Shown: one piece after another, positions 63,628-64,000 of the stretch | Position numbering within the stretch: position 1 is the first letter of the stretch | How the letters are laid out: every line of letters begins with the position of its first letter | NCBI GenBank assembly: GCA_964631605.1 | Contig: CAZVYG010000004.1 | Span: 62,001 to 126,000 of the forward strand | Length of the DNA: 64,000 nucleotides | DNA from: JARKQH01 sp964631605 | Lineage (GTDB): Bacteria; Verrucomicrobiota; Verrucomicrobiia; Limisphaerales; UBA8199 | Direction: 5' to 3' | Position numbers and translations under genes: made by a program | The notes under the pieces: generated by a model | Database searches by the model: none | Seen by the model: only the letters and a program-made list of their open reading frames with translations | What the model was told of the DNA's origin: nothing

Positions 63628-64000
63628 ACACCCCCTTCCTGAGACGTTCGAAACCCGGGGTTACAGCTTTTTTGTGGTCCGGGCATCGGCAAGGGCAGGT
63701 GGGCGGCCGCCTGGACCTGGCTCGGCGAGCGTGGAGGGCCGCACCGGTACTTTCGAGCAAAACAGCGTGCTGGGAGCAAGCTTGACGCGTGGTCTGTCAG
63801 GGGCCATCGAGCGTGGGGACTGGATGAGGACTCATGGGACTGCCTTATATTAACCCGATTGTCGTCACTTTCAAGGAGAGACCTGAAGTCACACTGGCTG
63901 TGGAGCGGTAGCATGCGGAGATGGCCAACGGTCAATGCCAGACGCGCCAGTCTTGGGAGAGCGGGAGCACCGCTTTAGAGGTCTGGTCGCACATTGTTCA
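63628..64000. other. upstream region of the kinase gene, window end
   Basis: These 373 bases lie upstream of the kinase start and reach the end of the window. Apart from the candidate promoter at 63847-63874 I see no gene; the small open frames on both strands look random. Confidence 0.4.
63847..63874 (-). promoter_or_regulatory. candidate sigma70-like promoter of the kinase-sigma operon
   Basis: On the minus strand TTGAAA (63874-63869), a 16-base spacer and TAATAT (63852-63847) make a fair sigma70-like promoter, about 220 bases upstream of the kinase start. The AT-rich patch stands out from the GC-rich surroundings. Confidence 0.35.

Overview
The window looks like a chromosomal stretch of a GC-rich Verrucomicrobiota bacterium, probably of the Pedosphaera/Limisphaera type. 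No marker gene fixes the taxon. The inference rests on the gene mix: a PEP-CTERM protein, DUF1080 and Tat-exported Gfo/Idh/MocA proteins, very long secreted proteins built from PA14, Ig-like, DUF1349, lamin-tail and CotH modules, secreted glycosidases, a PhoPQ-related hydrolase, and a Ser/Thr kinase coupled to an ECF-like sigma factor. Ten Ns at 27440-27449 show a draft scaffold, so the three broken genes could be real decay or assembly error.

Layout. 62-3193: two secreted proteins. 9309-3254 (minus): a tightly packed cluster of PhoPQ-related hydrolase, GH42-like enzyme (frameshifted and apparently missing its catalytic core), HAD phosphatase and sialidase-like protein. 9310-13418: an accessory patch with a relic gene end, three attC-like integron sites, a Phd/PIN toxin-antitoxin pair, a GH43-like enzyme and three small cassette-like genes, but no integrase. 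13642-25008: metabolic and housekeeping genes (a PhoD-like phosphatase split by an in-frame stop, PolX, isochorismatase family, DUF1080, esterase, Fe-type alcohol dehydrogenase, ABM-domain protein, MsrB lipoprotein, RlmM-like methyltransferase, Gfo/Idh/MocA) plus an 8-bp polypurine tandem repeat. 25123-38684: two huge divergent secreted multidomain proteins sharing DUF1349, PA14 and Ig modules; the second also has six lamin-tail domains and a CotH domain.

38772-45709: a secreted GH2 beta-galactosidase with a LamG insertion, divergent from zwf-pgl (oxidative pentose phosphate entry), then a NarL-type regulator. 45923-51181: a secreted protein and the B12-dependent ribonucleotide reductase NrdJ, with a candidate NrdR box over its promoter. 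51456-58612 (minus): a seven-gene branched-chain amino acid type ABC transporter operon with two tandem binding proteins and a divergent PaaK-like protein. 58925-63627: two more orphan NarL-type regulators and a kinase-sigma pair joined by an ATGA overlap.

Together the genes suggest an aerobic or microaerobic saprophyte that exports glycosidases, a sialidase-like protein and carbohydrate-binding proteins, takes up amino acids, and carries much accessory regulation. The most unusual parts are the attC-cassette patch (9889-13418), a recurring 'W...FYR' module in the secreted proteins, and the mosaic giant proteins.
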